DNA of 64,000 nucleotides, taken from Campylobacter coli 76339. GTDB taxonomy: Bacteria; Campylobacterota; Campylobacteria; Campylobacterales; Campylobacteraceae. The notes beneath the pieces were generated by a model that searched no databases, had not been told where the DNA came from, and saw only the letters and a program-made list of their open reading frames with translations. Positions within the stretch are counted from its first letter, which is position 1. Every line of letters begins with the position of its first letter. The DNA lies in assembly GCA_000470055.1 (NCBI GenBank), contig HG326877.1:1191661-1255660 (forward strand), written 5' to 3'. Shown here one piece after another: positions 54,423 to 64,000 of this stretch. The position numbers and the translations under genes were made by a program.

Positions 54423-54432
54423 TATAATTATA
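54423..54432. promoter_or_regulatory. Overlapping divergent -10 boxes (nadE operon and hydrolase gene)
   Basis: TATAAT on the plus strand at 54423-54428 (extended as TGTATAAT) overlaps TATAAT on the minus strand at 54432-54427. They sit between nadE (ATG 54398) and the beta-lactamase-fold gene (ATG 54472), so the two directions probably compete for polymerase. Confidence 0.55.
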
Positions 54433-54471
54433 ATTCATTTTAAGTTCAAATTTCAATAAAAAAGGCTAAAA

Positions 54472-55068
54472 ATGCAAATTCTAAAACAAGCTTGCGGACC
54501 TTATGAGACAAATTGCTATATTTTAAATACCTCCAAAGGAGATTTTATAATAGATCCTGGCTTTAATGCTCTAAGCTTTATAAAACAATACGCTAAAAAA
54601 CCTCTAGCGATTTTAAATACTCACGGGCATTATGATCATGTATGGGACAATGCTAGAGCAAAAAAAGAATTTGACATTCCTATTTATATCCATAAAAATG
54701 ATGAATTTATGCTGCAAGATCCTTTTGGAAAAGGTTTTGAACCAAGCAATGCAGATGTTTTAATCGAAAACGAAAACGAGCTTGAAATTTCTAACACTCG
54801 GTTTAAATTTCATTTTCTCCCTGGGCATACACCAGGCTGTACCATGATAGAGCTTGTGGGTGAAAATTTGATGTTTAGTGGAGATTTTTTATTTTATAGA
54901 AGTATAGGAAGATGGGATTTTCCTTATTCAGATGCTAATTTAATGAAACAAAGCTTGGAAAAAGTGATGACTTATAAAGAAGACTTTAGACTTTTACCTG
55001 GACATGGGCAAGAAACAAGCCTTAGAGCTGAACAAGTACATTTGCCTTCTTGGCTTAGATATTTTTAA
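54472..55068 (+). CDS. MBL-fold (glyoxalase II-like) hydrolase
   Basis: A 198-residue metallo-beta-lactamase-fold enzyme. The metal motif THGHYDHVWD is at about residues 50-59, LPGHTPGCTMI (about 115) and SGDFLF follow, and a late LPGHGQET supplies the last His. The size and motifs match YcbL-type small glyoxalase II proteins hydrolysing a thioester such as lactoylglutathione. Campylobacter makes no glutathione as far as I know, so the true thiol partner is open. Linked to the small membrane gene downstream. Confidence 0.87.
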   Translation: MQILKQACGPYETNCYILNTSKGDFIIDPGFNALSFIKQYAKKPLAILNTHGHYDHVWDNARAKKEFDIPIYIHKNDEFMLQDPFGKGFEPSNADVLIENENELEISNTRFKFHFLPGHTPGCTMIELVGENLMFSGDFLFYRSIGRWDFPYSDANLMKQSLEKVMTYKEDFRLLPGHGQETSLRAEQVHLPSWLRYF

Positions 55069-55079
55069 AGGTGGCGTTT

Positions 55080-55385
55080 GTGAATTTGGATTTTGCGTTA
55101 CTTTGCTTCTTTATTTTTCTAGATGCTTTTGCACTTTTAGGTTTATTTTTAGGAAATAAGAAAAAAAATCAATTTAATGATAAAAAATTTTATAAAATTT
55201 GTCCCTGTAAACAAATGGCGGAAAATGGCTCTTTAAGTACAATTTGCATTTATTCAGCTGTAGGCGGATTTTTTTATAGCGTACTGTCTATAGGCTATGT
55301 TGGGTTTGGCGATTTATTTTTAAATTTAATTTTCTTATTTACGCTTTTGACTGCTTATATGGGTTGGAAGCTAAAGCTTGATTAA
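55080..55385 (+). CDS. Small membrane protein, unknown function
   Basis: A 101-residue protein with membrane helices at LCFFIFLDAFALLGLFLG, SAVGGFFYSVLSIGYVGFG and FLNLIFLFTLLTAYMGW. Between the first two is KFYKICPCKQMAENG with a CPC motif. I place the start at GTG 55080, preceded by AAAGGTGG, rather than the in-frame GTG at 55071, which lies within that ribosome site. No family recognised. It is co-transcribed with the hydrolase gene. Confidence 0.7.
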   Translation: MNLDFALLCFFIFLDAFALLGLFLGNKKKNQFNDKKFYKICPCKQMAENGSLSTICIYSAVGGFFYSVLSIGYVGFGDLFLNLIFLFTLLTAYMGWKLKLD

Positions 55386-55487
55386 GCTCTATTTTTATGA
55401 TTACTCTAAAAGAATTTATTTTTACAAGTGCAAGTTTTTAAGCAAGCACTCAAAAAAATAAATAATATTTTTAAGTAAAATTAAATT

Positions 55488-56267
55488 TTACTTAAAAGTC
55501 GTTCCACCATCTACGATGAAAGTGTGTCCTGTTACCCAGCTTGCTTTATCTGAGCAAAGAAAAAGACAAGCGCCAGCTAAATCCTCAGGCTGTCCCATGC
55601 GATTTAAAGGACTTAAATTTATAGTCGCTTGTTTAACCTCTTCATAATTTGTAAAAGCTCTTAAAGCATCTGTTTCAATCGGTCCGCCACTGACTACATT
55701 TACACGGATATTTTTTTCTCCAAGCTCTGTTGCTGCATATCTTGCCATTGCTTCAACTGCAGCTTTTGCTGTGCCGTGTCCTGAGTAATTTTCTATATAA
55801 ACCAAATTTCCAGTAGATGAAATTGAAATAATACTTCCACCCCCTACTTTTTCCATTCTCTTAGCTGCTTCTTGAGCTCCTACAACAAAAGCATTTACAG
55901 TAGCAGTAAAGATATTATTAATTCCTTTTGGTTTTAACTTCATAAATTTAGTATAACCACCCACAACTGCACGACCTGAAATAATAGCATTTGAAATAAA
56001 ATAATCCACTCTATCAAAATCCATATCAATTTTTTCAAAAAGCTCTTTGTAGGTTTCAGGTTCTAAAATATTAAATTCATAAGCTCTTGCTTTGATCTTA
56101 TAATTTTTCTCCAAATCCTCAACCATCTCATCAGCAATTTGTGCATTTGAATTATAAGTAAAAGCTACATTTGCTCCTACTTTTGCAAATTCATACACAA
56201 TAGCCTTGCCAATTCCGCGTGTTCCACCGCTAATGACTAAGGTTTTTCCTTTAAATTCTGTTTCCAT
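55488..56267 (-). CDS. fabL: Enoyl-ACP reductase III-like short-chain dehydrogenase
   Basis: A 259-residue SDR. The cofactor motif SGGTRGIGKAI is at residues 14-24. The active site is not the classical YxxxK but Y-x6-K: YSGHGTAK (about residues 158-165). That spacing is the mark of enoyl-ACP reductases of the FabI/FabL type, and GGPIETDALRAFTNYEEV and GMGQPEDLA-like NRMGQPEDLAGACLFLCSDKASWVTGHTFIVDGG fit FabL. It would reduce trans-2-enoyl-ACP in fatty-acid elongation. Campylobacter also has a fabI elsewhere, so this is a second or specialised reductase. Its ATG overlaps the dapA stop. Confidence 0.75.
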   Translation of the reverse strand: METEFKGKTLVISGGTRGIGKAIVYEFAKVGANVAFTYNSNAQIADEMVEDLEKNYKIKARAYEFNILEPETYKELFEKIDMDFDRVDYFISNAIISGRAVVGGYTKFMKLKPKGINNIFTATVNAFVVGAQEAAKRMEKVGGGSIISISSTGNLVYIENYSGHGTAKAAVEAMARYAATELGEKNIRVNVVSGGPIETDALRAFTNYEEVKQATINLSPLNRMGQPEDLAGACLFLCSDKASWVTGHTFIVDGGTTFK

Positions 56268-57163
56268 TAAAATCCTTTAATTTTATATTTTTTCATTACT
56301 TCTTCTATTTTAGCAAAGTTTTCTTTACTTGGAGGGCAAAGAGGAAGTCTAAATTCCAAACTTTCAATAAGTCCTGCTATATACATGGCAGTTTTTATAG
56401 GAATGGGATTGCTCTCGCAAAATAAAATTTTATTGATATTATAAAGCTCATCATTAATCTTTTTAGCTTCTTTATAATTTTCTTCTAAAGCCAAATGAGT
56501 AAGTTCGCTGATCATATCAGGCAATAAATTTGAAGTAACTGAAATCACCCCTTTACCCCCATTAGAAAGTATAGGATAATTGATCGCATCTTCACCTGAA
56601 ATCAATATCATCCTTGGTTCATGCGCAAGCAAATCAACACATTTATCTATATTACCGCTTGCTTCTTTAACCCCATAGATATTTTCGCAATCTCTAAATA
56701 ATTTAATAATAGTCTCGGTGCTAATTTCACAGCCTGTTCTTCCAGGAACATTGTATAAAAGCACAGGAATATCTACACTATTTGCGATCGCTTTATAATG
56801 CTCATAAAGCCCTTGCTGTGTTGGTTTATTATAATAAGGAGCTACACTTAAAATTCCATCTGCTCCATGCTCTTTGGCAAATTGAGCCAAATCCACAGCC
56901 TCATGAGTAGCATTACTTCCAGCACCCGCTAGAACTTTAACCTTAGTACCTTTACAAATATCTACTGCGATTTCAATACAAGTTCTATGTTCTTCATGGG
57001 TTAGAGTCGCGCTCTCTCCTGTCGTCCCAACAGGGACTACTGCATCAATACCATTATCAATTTGTCTTTGTATCAATCTTGCATAACTTTGCTCATCTAA
57101 CTTGCCATTTTTAAAAGGTGTAATCAAAGCTGTCATTGCTCCGATAATGACATTTTTATCCAT
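56267..57163 (-). CDS. dapA: 4-hydroxy-tetrahydrodipicolinate synthase
   Basis: A 298-residue TIM-barrel aldolase condensing pyruvate with aspartate semialdehyde, the first step to meso-diaminopimelate and lysine. Motifs: [16 protein letters not shown], the catalytic Tyr in [10 protein letters not shown] (about residue 137) and the Schiff-base Lys in [11 protein letters not shown] (about 166). Full length. It is in the pyrD-protease-dapA-fabL part of the operon. Confidence 0.97.
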   Translation of the reverse strand: MDKNVIIGAMTALITPFKNGKLDEQSYARLIQRQIDNGIDAVVPVGTTGESATLTHEEHRTCIEIAVDICKGTKVKVLAGAGSNATHEAVDLAQFAKEHGADGILSVAPYYNKPTQQGLYEHYKAIANSVDIPVLLYNVPGRTGCEISTETIIKLFRDCENIYGVKEASGNIDKCVDLLAHEPRMILISGEDAINYPILSNGGKGVISVTSNLLPDMISELTHLALEENYKEAKKINDELYNINKILFCESNPIPIKTAMYIAGLIESLEFRLPLCPPSKENFAKIEEVMKKYKIKGF

Positions 57164-57166
57164 TTT

Positions 57167-58408
57167 TTAATCCTTTCTTAAAATCAATGTAGTCGAATTT
57201 GATCTGTCAAAATATTTTTTAGCGCTTTTAACCAAGTCTTGCTCGCACAAATGGGCTATATTGTTTTCATATTCTAAGAGAGGTTTTAAATCTCCCCTAG
57301 CCAAATAAGAACCATAAGTATTTGAAACTGCACTTGCTGTATCAAACGAAAAGATAAAATCACTCTTGACATTATTTTTTACTTTTTGCAAATCCTTACT
57401 CGAAAAATCACCCTTTTTAAGCCTGTCTATAATCTTCCAAAGCTCTTGCTCTACTCTTTCTGCTTTCACGCCTACATTACAATTGCAAATAAAAATGAAC
57501 AAATTCTCATCTATGCAATCATTTGCAAAAGAATAAAATTCATTGACTAAATTTAACTCATCCACCAAAATTTCATTCATCATAGAACTTTTTCCATTTC
57601 CTAAAAGCTCTGCTAAAGCATTTAAAGCAGGTATATCCTTGTGTTTAAAATTAGGAATTTTAAAACCTATAGCAAGAAGTTCAGTTTGAGTTGGTTTTTT
57701 AATCTCTATCCTTTTAGCTCCATCTTGTTTAGGCTCTTTGGTATGGATTTTTGGAATAGGCTTGGTATTTTTAATTTTTTCAAAATGTTTTTTAGCCCCA
57801 CTAAAAACCTCTTCACTATCAATATCCCCACTTACTATCAAAATAGCATTTTTAGGTTGATAATAAGTGCTATGAAATTCTTTAATATCTTCTATACTCC
57901 AATTTTCTATATCCTTAAAAAAGCCTATAGGAGTCCAATGATAAGGATGATACATAAAAGCATGATTAAAAAGTCTAAAATACAAATATCCCAAAGGATT
58001 GTTATCCGTTCTCCATCTACGCTCTTCTAAGACCACACTTCTTTCGGGTTGAAATTCCTCATCCTTAAGACTTAGATTTTCCATAAGCTCCGCAAAAAGC
58101 TCTAAGGTTTTGTCTAAATTTTTCTTAGAACATTTGATATAATAATGAGTATAATCAAAGCCTGTGCTAGCGTTATCAACCCCGCCAAAGCCCTTAACTA
58201 TCTCATCAAATTCCCCTGCTTTTAAATTTTTAGTGCTTTTAAAATTCAAATGTTCAAGCATATGAGCTATACCACTTTTTCCCATGATCTCATTTCTTGA
58301 ACCCACTTTGTAAAAAATATCCACACTGATAACATCACTGTTTTTGTTTACAGGGAAAGTATAAACATCCAATTTATTTTTTAATGTAATTTTACTATAG
58401 TCTATCAT
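57167..58408 (-). CDS. M16-family zinc protease
   Basis: A 413-residue pitrilysin-type metallopeptidase. The inverted zinc motif HxxEH is AHMLEHLNFKST (about residues 48-59), with the distal Glu in VVLEERRWRTDNNP about 75 residues later. YYQPKNAILIVSGDID and the C-terminal inactive repeat complete it. There is no obvious signal peptide from ATG 58408, so it could act in the cytoplasm, unlike PqqL-type exported relatives. It overlaps the pyrD stop by 4 bp. Confidence 0.88.
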   Translation of the reverse strand: MIDYSKITLKNKLDVYTFPVNKNSDVISVDIFYKVGSRNEIMGKSGIAHMLEHLNFKSTKNLKAGEFDEIVKGFGGVDNASTGFDYTHYYIKCSKKNLDKTLELFAELMENLSLKDEEFQPERSVVLEERRWRTDNNPLGYLYFRLFNHAFMYHPYHWTPIGFFKDIENWSIEDIKEFHSTYYQPKNAILIVSGDIDSEEVFSGAKKHFEKIKNTKPIPKIHTKEPKQDGAKRIEIKKPTQTELLAIGFKIPNFKHKDIPALNALAELLGNGKSSMMNEILVDELNLVNEFYSFANDCIDENLFIFICNCNVGVKAERVEQELWKIIDRLKKGDFSSKDLQKVKNNVKSDFIFSFDTASAVSNTYGSYLARGDLKPLLEYENNIAHLCEQDLVKSAKKYFDRSNSTTLILRKD

Positions 58409-59463
58409 TTTAAATTTGCTCCCACCGCTTCACTAATATGCATAAAACCATCTTGTTTTAATAATTCTATAAGAGTTTTATTAATATCTCTTACCAATGA
58501 AGGCCCCTTAAAAATCAATGCTGTATAAACTTGTATCAAATTGGCTCCATTTTTGATTCGTTCATAAGCAATCTCACCACTGTCTATCCCTCCACTTGCA
58601 ATAAGTAAAGTTTTTCCAAATAAAACCTTAGCAAGCTCTTTAAAGAAAATACCGCTTTTTTCTGTAATAAGCTTTCCGCTTATACCACCAAAAGTTCTGT
58701 TATTATCAAGAAGAGAATAATCTACGCTTGTATTGGCTATAATAAAGCCATCTGCTCCTTTTGAAATAGCATTTTCGCAAAGCTTTAAAGCGCTATCTAT
58801 AGGCATATCAGGAGCAATTTTTATCAAAATAGGCTTATTTGTGATTTTTCTAGCTTCCTCAAGAAGATGATTTAAAAAATCATCATTTTGAAGTTCTCTT
58901 AAATTTTTAGTATTAGGTGAAGAAATATTGACGATAAAATAATCACACAAATCTTTAAAATTTCTAAATAAAGCAAAATAATCTTCCAAAGCTTTATCAT
59001 TGCTTGTAATCTTATTTTTTCCTATATTTGCTCCCAAAGGTAAAACAAAAGGATAAACTTTTGATAATCTTGTAGCGATTTTCTCCGCCCCTTGATTATT
59101 AAAACCCATTGCATTTTGTATACTTTCTTGCTTTACAAGGCGAAATAAACGCGGTTTTTCATTTCCTTCTTGAGGCTTTGGAGTAAAGGTTCCAAATTCT
59201 AAAAACCCAAAACCAAGCGCTGCCAAGGGGCGTATCATGGTAGCATTTTTATCAAATCCTCCTGCTAAGCCCACAGGATTGTTAAAATCAAGTCCTAGCA
59301 ATTTTTGTTTCAAGCTATCATCATTTATAATATAATTATAAGCAAAAAAACTCAAAGACCCTGGTAAAGCAGTATTTAAAGTTCTTAAACTGCCCTCCAC
59401 CAAGGCATGAGCATTTTCAGGATCAAGCTTAAAAAGTAAAGGTTTTATAAAATCGTAAAGCAT
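58405..59463 (-). CDS. pyrD: Dihydroorotate dehydrogenase (quinone), class 2
   Basis: A 352-residue membrane-associated FMN enzyme of pyrimidine synthesis. The N-terminal helical extension (LYDFIKPLLFKLDPENAHALVE) marks class 2. NPVGLAGGFDKNATMIRPLAALGFGFLEFGTFTPKPQEGN, NISSPNTKNLRELQ (catalytic Ser) and IASGGIDSGEIAYERI are the conserved parts. The gap to msbA upstream is 44 bp with no promoter-like break. Confidence 0.96.
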   Translation of the reverse strand: MLYDFIKPLLFKLDPENAHALVEGSLRTLNTALPGSLSFFAYNYIINDDSLKQKLLGLDFNNPVGLAGGFDKNATMIRPLAALGFGFLEFGTFTPKPQEGNEKPRLFRLVKQESIQNAMGFNNQGAEKIATRLSKVYPFVLPLGANIGKNKITSNDKALEDYFALFRNFKDLCDYFIVNISSPNTKNLRELQNDDFLNHLLEEARKITNKPILIKIAPDMPIDSALKLCENAISKGADGFIIANTSVDYSLLDNNRTFGGISGKLITEKSGIFFKELAKVLFGKTLLIASGGIDSGEIAYERIKNGANLIQVYTALIFKGPSLVRDINKTLIELLKQDGFMHISEAVGANLK

Positions 59464-59507
59464 ATTATTCCTCGTTTTTTAAAATTTTAACCAATTTTAA
59501 CTTAAAA

Positions 59508-61241
59508 CTAGACTTTATCTACTTCTTTATTTTTAAATTTCTGATAAAGTTCGCAGCTTTGCAAAAGCTCTTCATTGGTTCCTATGGCAATCATTTGACC
59601 TTGATCAATCACTGCAATCTTATCCGCATTTTCTATAGTACTTAAACGATGAGCTATCATTAAGATAAGTCTATCTTTTTTTAAATTTTCTATAGTCTCA
59701 ATGATAGCTTTTTCGCTTTCATTATCAAGAGCTGAAGTTGCTTCATCAAAGATAAGCAAATCAGGATTTTTATATAAGGCTCTAGCTATGGCAATGCGTT
59801 GCTTTTGACCTCCGCTTAAGTTTTTACCATGCTCTTTTATCTCTGCATAAATTCCCCCCATTTCTTGGACAAAATCATAAGCATTGGCTAATTTTAAAGC
59901 TTTAATAATCTTTTCTTCATTAGGCTCTTCACTATAAGCTATATTTTCAGCAAAGCTGTCATTAAAAAGATAAATGTTTTGCGTTACAAGACCTATTCTA
60001 TCATGCAAACTTTCTATGCTGAATTCACTGATATCTAAATCATTTAACAAAATCTCACCCTTTTGCTTATCATAAAAACGCATTAAAAGATTGATGATGG
60101 ATGATTTTCCACCTCCGCTTGTTCCAACAAGTGCAAGAATTTCACCCTTGCTGAATTCAAAATTAATATCTTTTAAAACACTTTTATAAGGATTTTCATA
60201 AGCAAATTCCACTTGCTTAAATTTAACCCTTTCTATACTTTCTAAATTTTTACTTCCATTTAGAATTTGTGGCTCTAAATCAAGTAAATAAAAAGTCCTC
60301 TCGCTTGCTGCTATCGCACCTTGTAGCTTACCATAAAGCGAAGATAGTCTTTTTAAAGGTGTATAAATAGCAAAAAGTGCTGTAATAAAAGCAAAAAAGC
60401 TACCCACACTCATCGTGCCATGGATCACTTCTCTTCCCCCGATGATAATTACCGCAGCCACTCCAAGAGATCCGATAATCTCCATAAGAGGACTAGTTAA
60501 AGCATCGATACGAGTAGATTTTAAATTTAAACGGCAAAGCTCATTATTTTGCTTAGCAAACTTTTCGCTTTCTTTGTTTTGGGTATTGCTCGCCTTAATA
60601 AGTTCAATATTTGAAAAAATTTCGCTCAATCTTGAAAGCAAATCAGAATTTGTTTCTTGTATACTTCTAGCATATTTTTTTAATTTTCTAGCAAAATGCA
60701 CCAAAGGAAAAATCGCACAAGGTAAAACTACTAGAGCAAAAAAAGCCAAAGTGGGGCTTTGATAAAATACAACTATCAACAAACCCACAATGGTTAAAAG
60801 CTCTCTAAAAAAATCAGGAATGATATTAGAAACTATACTTTGAAGAGCATTAATATCATTCGTACAACGACTTACTAACTCGCCGTTTCTATTGCGCTTA
60901 AAAAAATCAATATCAAGTCTTAAAAGATTTTTTAATACCTCAAAACGCAAAATTCTTAAAGTATCCATCCCTATAAAACTTAAATAATAAGTTTGCAAAT
61001 AAAAACCCAAATTCTTTAAAATATAAATAACAACAAGTAAAAAAGGTAAAGTATAGAGTAAAGCCTCATTTTTTTCAACAAAAATATAATCTAAAATAGG
61101 CTTTAAAGATGCAAAACTTCCAGCCGTTCCTATACTAGTAAGTATCATCCCAAAAATAGCAATGGCAAATTCTTTCTTGTATTTTTTATAAAAAGGCTTA
61201 AAACGGATTAAAACATCTTTAAGAGTCATATCTTTATGCAT
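59508..61241 (-). CDS. msbA: Lipid A / lipid flippase ABC transporter (MsbA type)
   Basis: A 577-residue half-transporter with six membrane helices (to about residue 320) fused to an ATPase. Walker A GTSGGGKSSIINL (about 372-384), Q-loop VTQNIYLFND, signature LSGGQKQRIAIARAL, Walker B LLIFDEATSALD and H-loop IAHRLSTIEN are all intact. It moves core-lipid A across the inner membrane. Neighbouring cysS ends one base before its start. Type I exporters for drugs or oligosaccharides share this shape, but the operon with envelope genes supports MsbA. Confidence 0.9.
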   Translation of the reverse strand: MHKDMTLKDVLIRFKPFYKKYKKEFAIAIFGMILTSIGTAGSFASLKPILDYIFVEKNEALLYTLPFLLVVIYILKNLGFYLQTYYLSFIGMDTLRILRFEVLKNLLRLDIDFFKRNRNGELVSRCTNDINALQSIVSNIIPDFFRELLTIVGLLIVVFYQSPTLAFFALVVLPCAIFPLVHFARKLKKYARSIQETNSDLLSRLSEIFSNIELIKASNTQNKESEKFAKQNNELCRLNLKSTRIDALTSPLMEIIGSLGVAAVIIIGGREVIHGTMSVGSFFAFITALFAIYTPLKRLSSLYGKLQGAIAASERTFYLLDLEPQILNGSKNLESIERVKFKQVEFAYENPYKSVLKDINFEFSKGEILALVGTSGGGKSSIINLLMRFYDKQKGEILLNDLDISEFSIESLHDRIGLVTQNIYLFNDSFAENIAYSEEPNEEKIIKALKLANAYDFVQEMGGIYAEIKEHGKNLSGGQKQRIAIARALYKNPDLLIFDEATSALDNESEKAIIETIENLKKDRLILMIAHRLSTIENADKIAVIDQGQMIAIGTNEELLQSCELYQKFKNKEVDKV

Positions 61242-62624
61242 TTAAATTTTCTCCCAAATCGTTCCTTGTGGCGTATCTTGCAAGGCGATACCAAGTTTGA
61301 GCAAATCTTCTCTGATTTGATCTGCTTTGGCAAAATCTTTATTTTTCTTAGCTTCGTTTCTTTGCAAAATTTGATCTTGAATTTTTTCTTTCATCTCTTC
61401 GGCTACCCCCCATTGAAAATATAAATTTTCATCCATAAAACCAAAGCCAAAAATTTTAGCTAGTTCACTTAAGGCTTCTTTGATTTTTTGTTTTAATTCT
61501 TTATTTTTACTTTGCTGATCAAGTTCTAAATTTGCATTGGTTATAAACTCATCTAAAAGAGCTAAAGCTTTAGAAATATTTAAATCATCGCTTAAGACTT
61601 CTAAGATTTGCTTGGCGATATTACTACGAATCTCTATATCATTTAAAATTCCAAAATCCTCACTCTTTCCCACAGCAAGTCTTTTTTTAAGACGATAAAA
61701 CTTATCCAAGCGTTTTTTCACATTTTCTAAATCATCTAAAGAATAATTAAAATGAGCTCTATAATGAGAACTTAAAAGATAAAATCTCAAAGCTTCTCCC
61801 ATAAAATCTTTCAACGCATCTTTCAAGAAAAAGCTATTATTTAAGCTTTTGCTCATTTTTTCTCCATTGATTTTTACAAAACCATTGTGAAGCCAAATTT
61901 TTGCCAATGTTCTTTTGCACGCACAACGACATTGTGCTGCCTCATTTTCATGATGAGGAAATAACAAATCCACCCCACCCGCATGTATATCAAGAGTATC
62001 ACCAAAAATAGAATCGATCATAGCCACACATTCAGTATGCCAACCTGGTCGCCCTTTTCCAAACTCACTATCATAAAAATTTTCATCAAATTTCCAAAGA
62101 ACAAAATCACTCTCATTTCTTTTTTCAACTTCATTACTAAGTCTTGAAACATTTTCTTCTGTATTGCGATGAGATAAACTTAAATAATCCTCATCTTTAC
62201 TAGTATCAAAATACACTCCATCTTCTAAGGTATAAGTAAAGCCATTTTTACTAAGCTTATGGATAAGATCTAGCATGGGTTCTATATAATATGTCGCACG
62301 AGGTTTAAAATCAGGCTCTAAGACATTTAAAGCTTTCATATCTCTTTCGTAATTTGCTATATAAAACTCAACAAGTTCATTTAAGCTCTTACCACTTTCA
62401 CTCATTTTTTTTAAAATTTTATCGTCTATATCTGTATAATTTCTAGCAAATTGCACCCTATAACCCAAAGAAAGCAAAACCCTACGCAACAAATCAAAAC
62501 AAACACTGCTTCTAGCATGGCCTAAATGTGCATCATCATATACAGTAGGTCCGCATAAATAAATATTTATATTATCTTGTTTAAGTTCAATTTTTTCTTT
62601 TAAAACACTATCCATTAATTTCAT
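61242..62624 (-). CDS. cysS: Cysteinyl-tRNA synthetase
   Basis: A 460-residue class I synthetase. The zinc-binding Cys and HIGH motif: [21 protein letters not shown] (Cys near residue 26). [34 protein letters not shown] and [14 protein letters not shown] (about 265) follow. I use ATG 62624, overlapping the murJ stop as TGATG with AAGGAG upstream, rather than the TTG one codon before. Length typical. Confidence 0.96.
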   Translation of the reverse strand: MKLMDSVLKEKIELKQDNINIYLCGPTVYDDAHLGHARSSVCFDLLRRVLLSLGYRVQFARNYTDIDDKILKKMSESGKSLNELVEFYIANYERDMKALNVLEPDFKPRATYYIEPMLDLIHKLSKNGFTYTLEDGVYFDTSKDEDYLSLSHRNTEENVSRLSNEVEKRNESDFVLWKFDENFYDSEFGKGRPGWHTECVAMIDSIFGDTLDIHAGGVDLLFPHHENEAAQCRCACKRTLAKIWLHNGFVKINGEKMSKSLNNSFFLKDALKDFMGEALRFYLLSSHYRAHFNYSLDDLENVKKRLDKFYRLKKRLAVGKSEDFGILNDIEIRSNIAKQILEVLSDDLNISKALALLDEFITNANLELDQQSKNKELKQKIKEALSELAKIFGFGFMDENLYFQWGVAEEMKEKIQDQILQRNEAKKNKDFAKADQIREDLLKLGIALQDTPQGTIWEKI

Positions 62625-64000
62625 CAAAACACTCCTTTAACACTAGCAACAATCCACAACAAAGCCTCTATAAGATAAGGTTTGATCCCATAAAGCAAAA
62701 TTGTAAAAATAACAAGTCCTATAATCATTAAAAAACAAAATTTAAAAGATATTAAAGCAAAAAAGTTCTTAAAACCAAATTCTTTGATATTGGCAATAAG
62801 TAAATAAAAAGCACTTAAAGAACTTGAAAGCGCCACAGCTATAACCTTTAAACTCTCATCTTTGATTAAAAAAATAAAAAGCACAGAGCATAAAGCGCTG
62901 ATGAGCAAAGCTTTAAAGGCGATAAAAGCGGCGGTTTTTTGTTTGAATTTAGCATAAAGCCATAAAGAAAATAATTTTTGCAAGCCAAAAGGCAAGAGCC
63001 CTACCAAATAAGCAATTAAAACATAAGCCGTGATAATACTATCTTCGTGAGTAAAATTTCCTCTTTCAAACAAAAGCTTTGAAATTTCTAAGGCAAATAC
63101 AGAACCTACAATACTTGAAACAATCAACAAAACACTTAAAACTGCCAAAGCTCTTTGCATAAAACTTAAAGCTAAATTTTCTTGATCGCTTTTTAAATGC
63201 TTTAAAATTTTAGGAAAAGAAACTTGAGTTAAAGCTATAGCAAAAAGAGCTAAAGGAAGCTGAAAAACGCGGTTTGCATAATAAAGATAAGAAATACTAC
63301 CCGTCATTAAAAAACTCGCTATTGTCGTATCAAGTAAAGAGCTTATTTGTGTAGCAGAAGAACCTAAAACACCATGAAAAAAATTACTATAAAAACCCTC
63401 CAGTTTAGCCTTTGCTCGTCTAAATTTCACACTTAGCGCCATGGAGCGCATCACAGGGTTTTTTCGCAACACCATTAAATGTAAAATCAATTGTGCTACA
63501 CCACTTAATACAGTCGCATAAGAAAAATAATAAAGCGTATCTTGAGGAGCATCTTTATCGACAAAAAATGCGGCTATAACTATGCTTAGATTAAACAAAG
63601 CCGCTGAAAAAGAAGTAATAAAAAATTTTTGCCTATAATTTAAAATTGCCCCTAAAAAGGTAACCAAAAAAATAAAAAATAAATACCAAAAATTAATCGC
63701 CACCAAAGGAGAAGCTAAAGCTATGGTGTCAGAACTAAACCCAAAAGCAAAAAGCTTGGTAAAAAATGAAGAAAAAAAGCTTACTAAAAGACAAAATAAG
63801 AACACTATAACGCTAAATTGATACATAACGCTAACACAAAAAGCACCTTTTTTCTTTGCTTTTACAAAATTAGGTAAAAAGCTTTGACCAAATGCCCCTT
63901 CGGCAAAAATTCTTCTAAAAAAAGCAGGCATTTTTAATGCTACAAAAAAAATATCGCTATAAATTCCAGCTCCCAAAAAAAGAGCGATTAAAACATCACG
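62624..64000 (-). CDS. murJ: Lipid II flippase MurJ (partial, 5' end outside window)
   Basis: A MATE-like membrane protein that flips lipid II. The open frame reaches the window edge. The visible start reads [50 protein letters not shown], and only the first 20-30 residues of a typical MurJ are missing. There are about 14 helices, with [33 protein letters not shown] and [12 protein letters not shown] as family motifs. A TTG at 63976 is in frame but internal and not the start. First visible gene of the murJ-cysS-msbA-pyrD operon. Confidence 0.95.
   Translation of the reverse strand, partial: RDVLIALFLGAGIYSDIFFVALKMPAFFRRIFAEGAFGQSFLPNFVKAKKKGAFCVSVMYQFSVIVFLFCLLVSFFSSFFTKLFAFGFSSDTIALASPLVAINFWYLFFIFLVTFLGAILNYRQKFFITSFSAALFNLSIVIAAFFVDKDAPQDTLYYFSYATVLSGVAQLILHLMVLRKNPVMRSMALSVKFRRAKAKLEGFYSNFFHGVLGSSATQISSLLDTTIASFLMTGSISYLYYANRVFQLPLALFAIALTQVSFPKILKHLKSDQENLALSFMQRALAVLSVLLIVSSIVGSVFALEISKLLFERGNFTHEDSIITAYVLIAYLVGLLPFGLQKLFSLWLYAKFKQKTAAFIAFKALLISALCSVLFIFLIKDESLKVIAVALSSSLSAFYLLIANIKEFGFKNFFALISFKFCFLMIIGLVIFTILLYGIKPYLIEALLWIVASVKGVF

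Noticed and set aside
55420-55475. Hairpin AGTGC...GCACT after the small membrane gene
   Set aside because: Only 5 bp can pair and no U run is adjacent in either direction.
63976-64000. TTG at 63976 as the start of murJ
   Set aside because: The frame stays open to the window edge and reads RDVLIALF, matching the interior of MurJ N-termini. The true start is outside.

Overview
This is AT-rich epsilonproteobacterial DNA. The gene content and order match Campylobacter of the jejuni/coli group: the lepB-folD-hemL-gltX-slt-fbp-metG-acnB block, the fliP/glmU neighbourhood, and a nadE-lpxK-thrC-kdsB operon next to a dapA-pyrD-msbA-cysS-murJ operon. From remembered protein sequences the divergence from C. 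jejuni looks closer to C. coli or a sister species, but I could not test this. TTG and GTG starts, overlapping stop/start codons and short AAGGA-type ribosome sites are common throughout.

Layout. 1-3124: housekeeping genes (rnpA/rpmH on the minus strand, an acetyltransferase, a uracil-DNA-glycosylase-like protein, a periplasmic protein, a YbgC thioesterase). 3125-3666: a very AT-rich gap with no gene. 3667-11690: a secreted-protein locus with a repeat-rich passenger-like protein (reading frame broken near its end), a large two-partner-secretion exoprotein (TpsA) and its outer-membrane transporter (TpsB). 11738-14411: a compact metal-uptake island, made of a ZevA-ZevB-like fusion permease, a ZnuA-like binding protein with a His-rich loop, and a divergent small Fur-family regulator; a 9-bp inverted-repeat operator candidate lies between the two promoters. 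14462-16168: lepB and folD. 16246-22311: a plus-strand gene string (cytochrome c, hemL, an AtpZ-like protein, membrane proteins, a FliK-like protein, FlhX). 22308-24247: psd and a phosphoesterase. 24316-40264: mostly plus-strand metabolism, RNA modification and cell-wall genes. 40288-43220: a small membrane protein with a G9 tract next to its start codon, a CoA-binding protein, ilvA, truA. 43217-48737: minus-strand lptG, prepilin peptidase, uppS, coaBC, glmU. 48877-50414: fliP and a glutamine-type binding protein. 50605-64000: two minus-strand operons for envelope and amino-acid synthesis, running off the right edge inside murJ.

Main observations. (1) The ZnuA-like / ZevAB-fusion / Fur-family cluster has no ABC ATPase or ABC permease of its own, so it may be a self-contained metal importer. 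(2) The two-partner-secretion locus looks functional; its exoprotein ends in a cysteine pair like the HMW1 surface anchor. (3) A G9/A10 tract sits between a likely -10 box and the start codon of a 4-helix membrane protein, as expected for a phase-variable switch. (4) Five genes, including the normally essential lptG, have or appear to have a one-base frame break at a run of A or T. That pattern means either contingency variation or homopolymer error in this assembly. (5) A 737-residue protein with a FliK-like C-terminus sits directly upstream of flhX.
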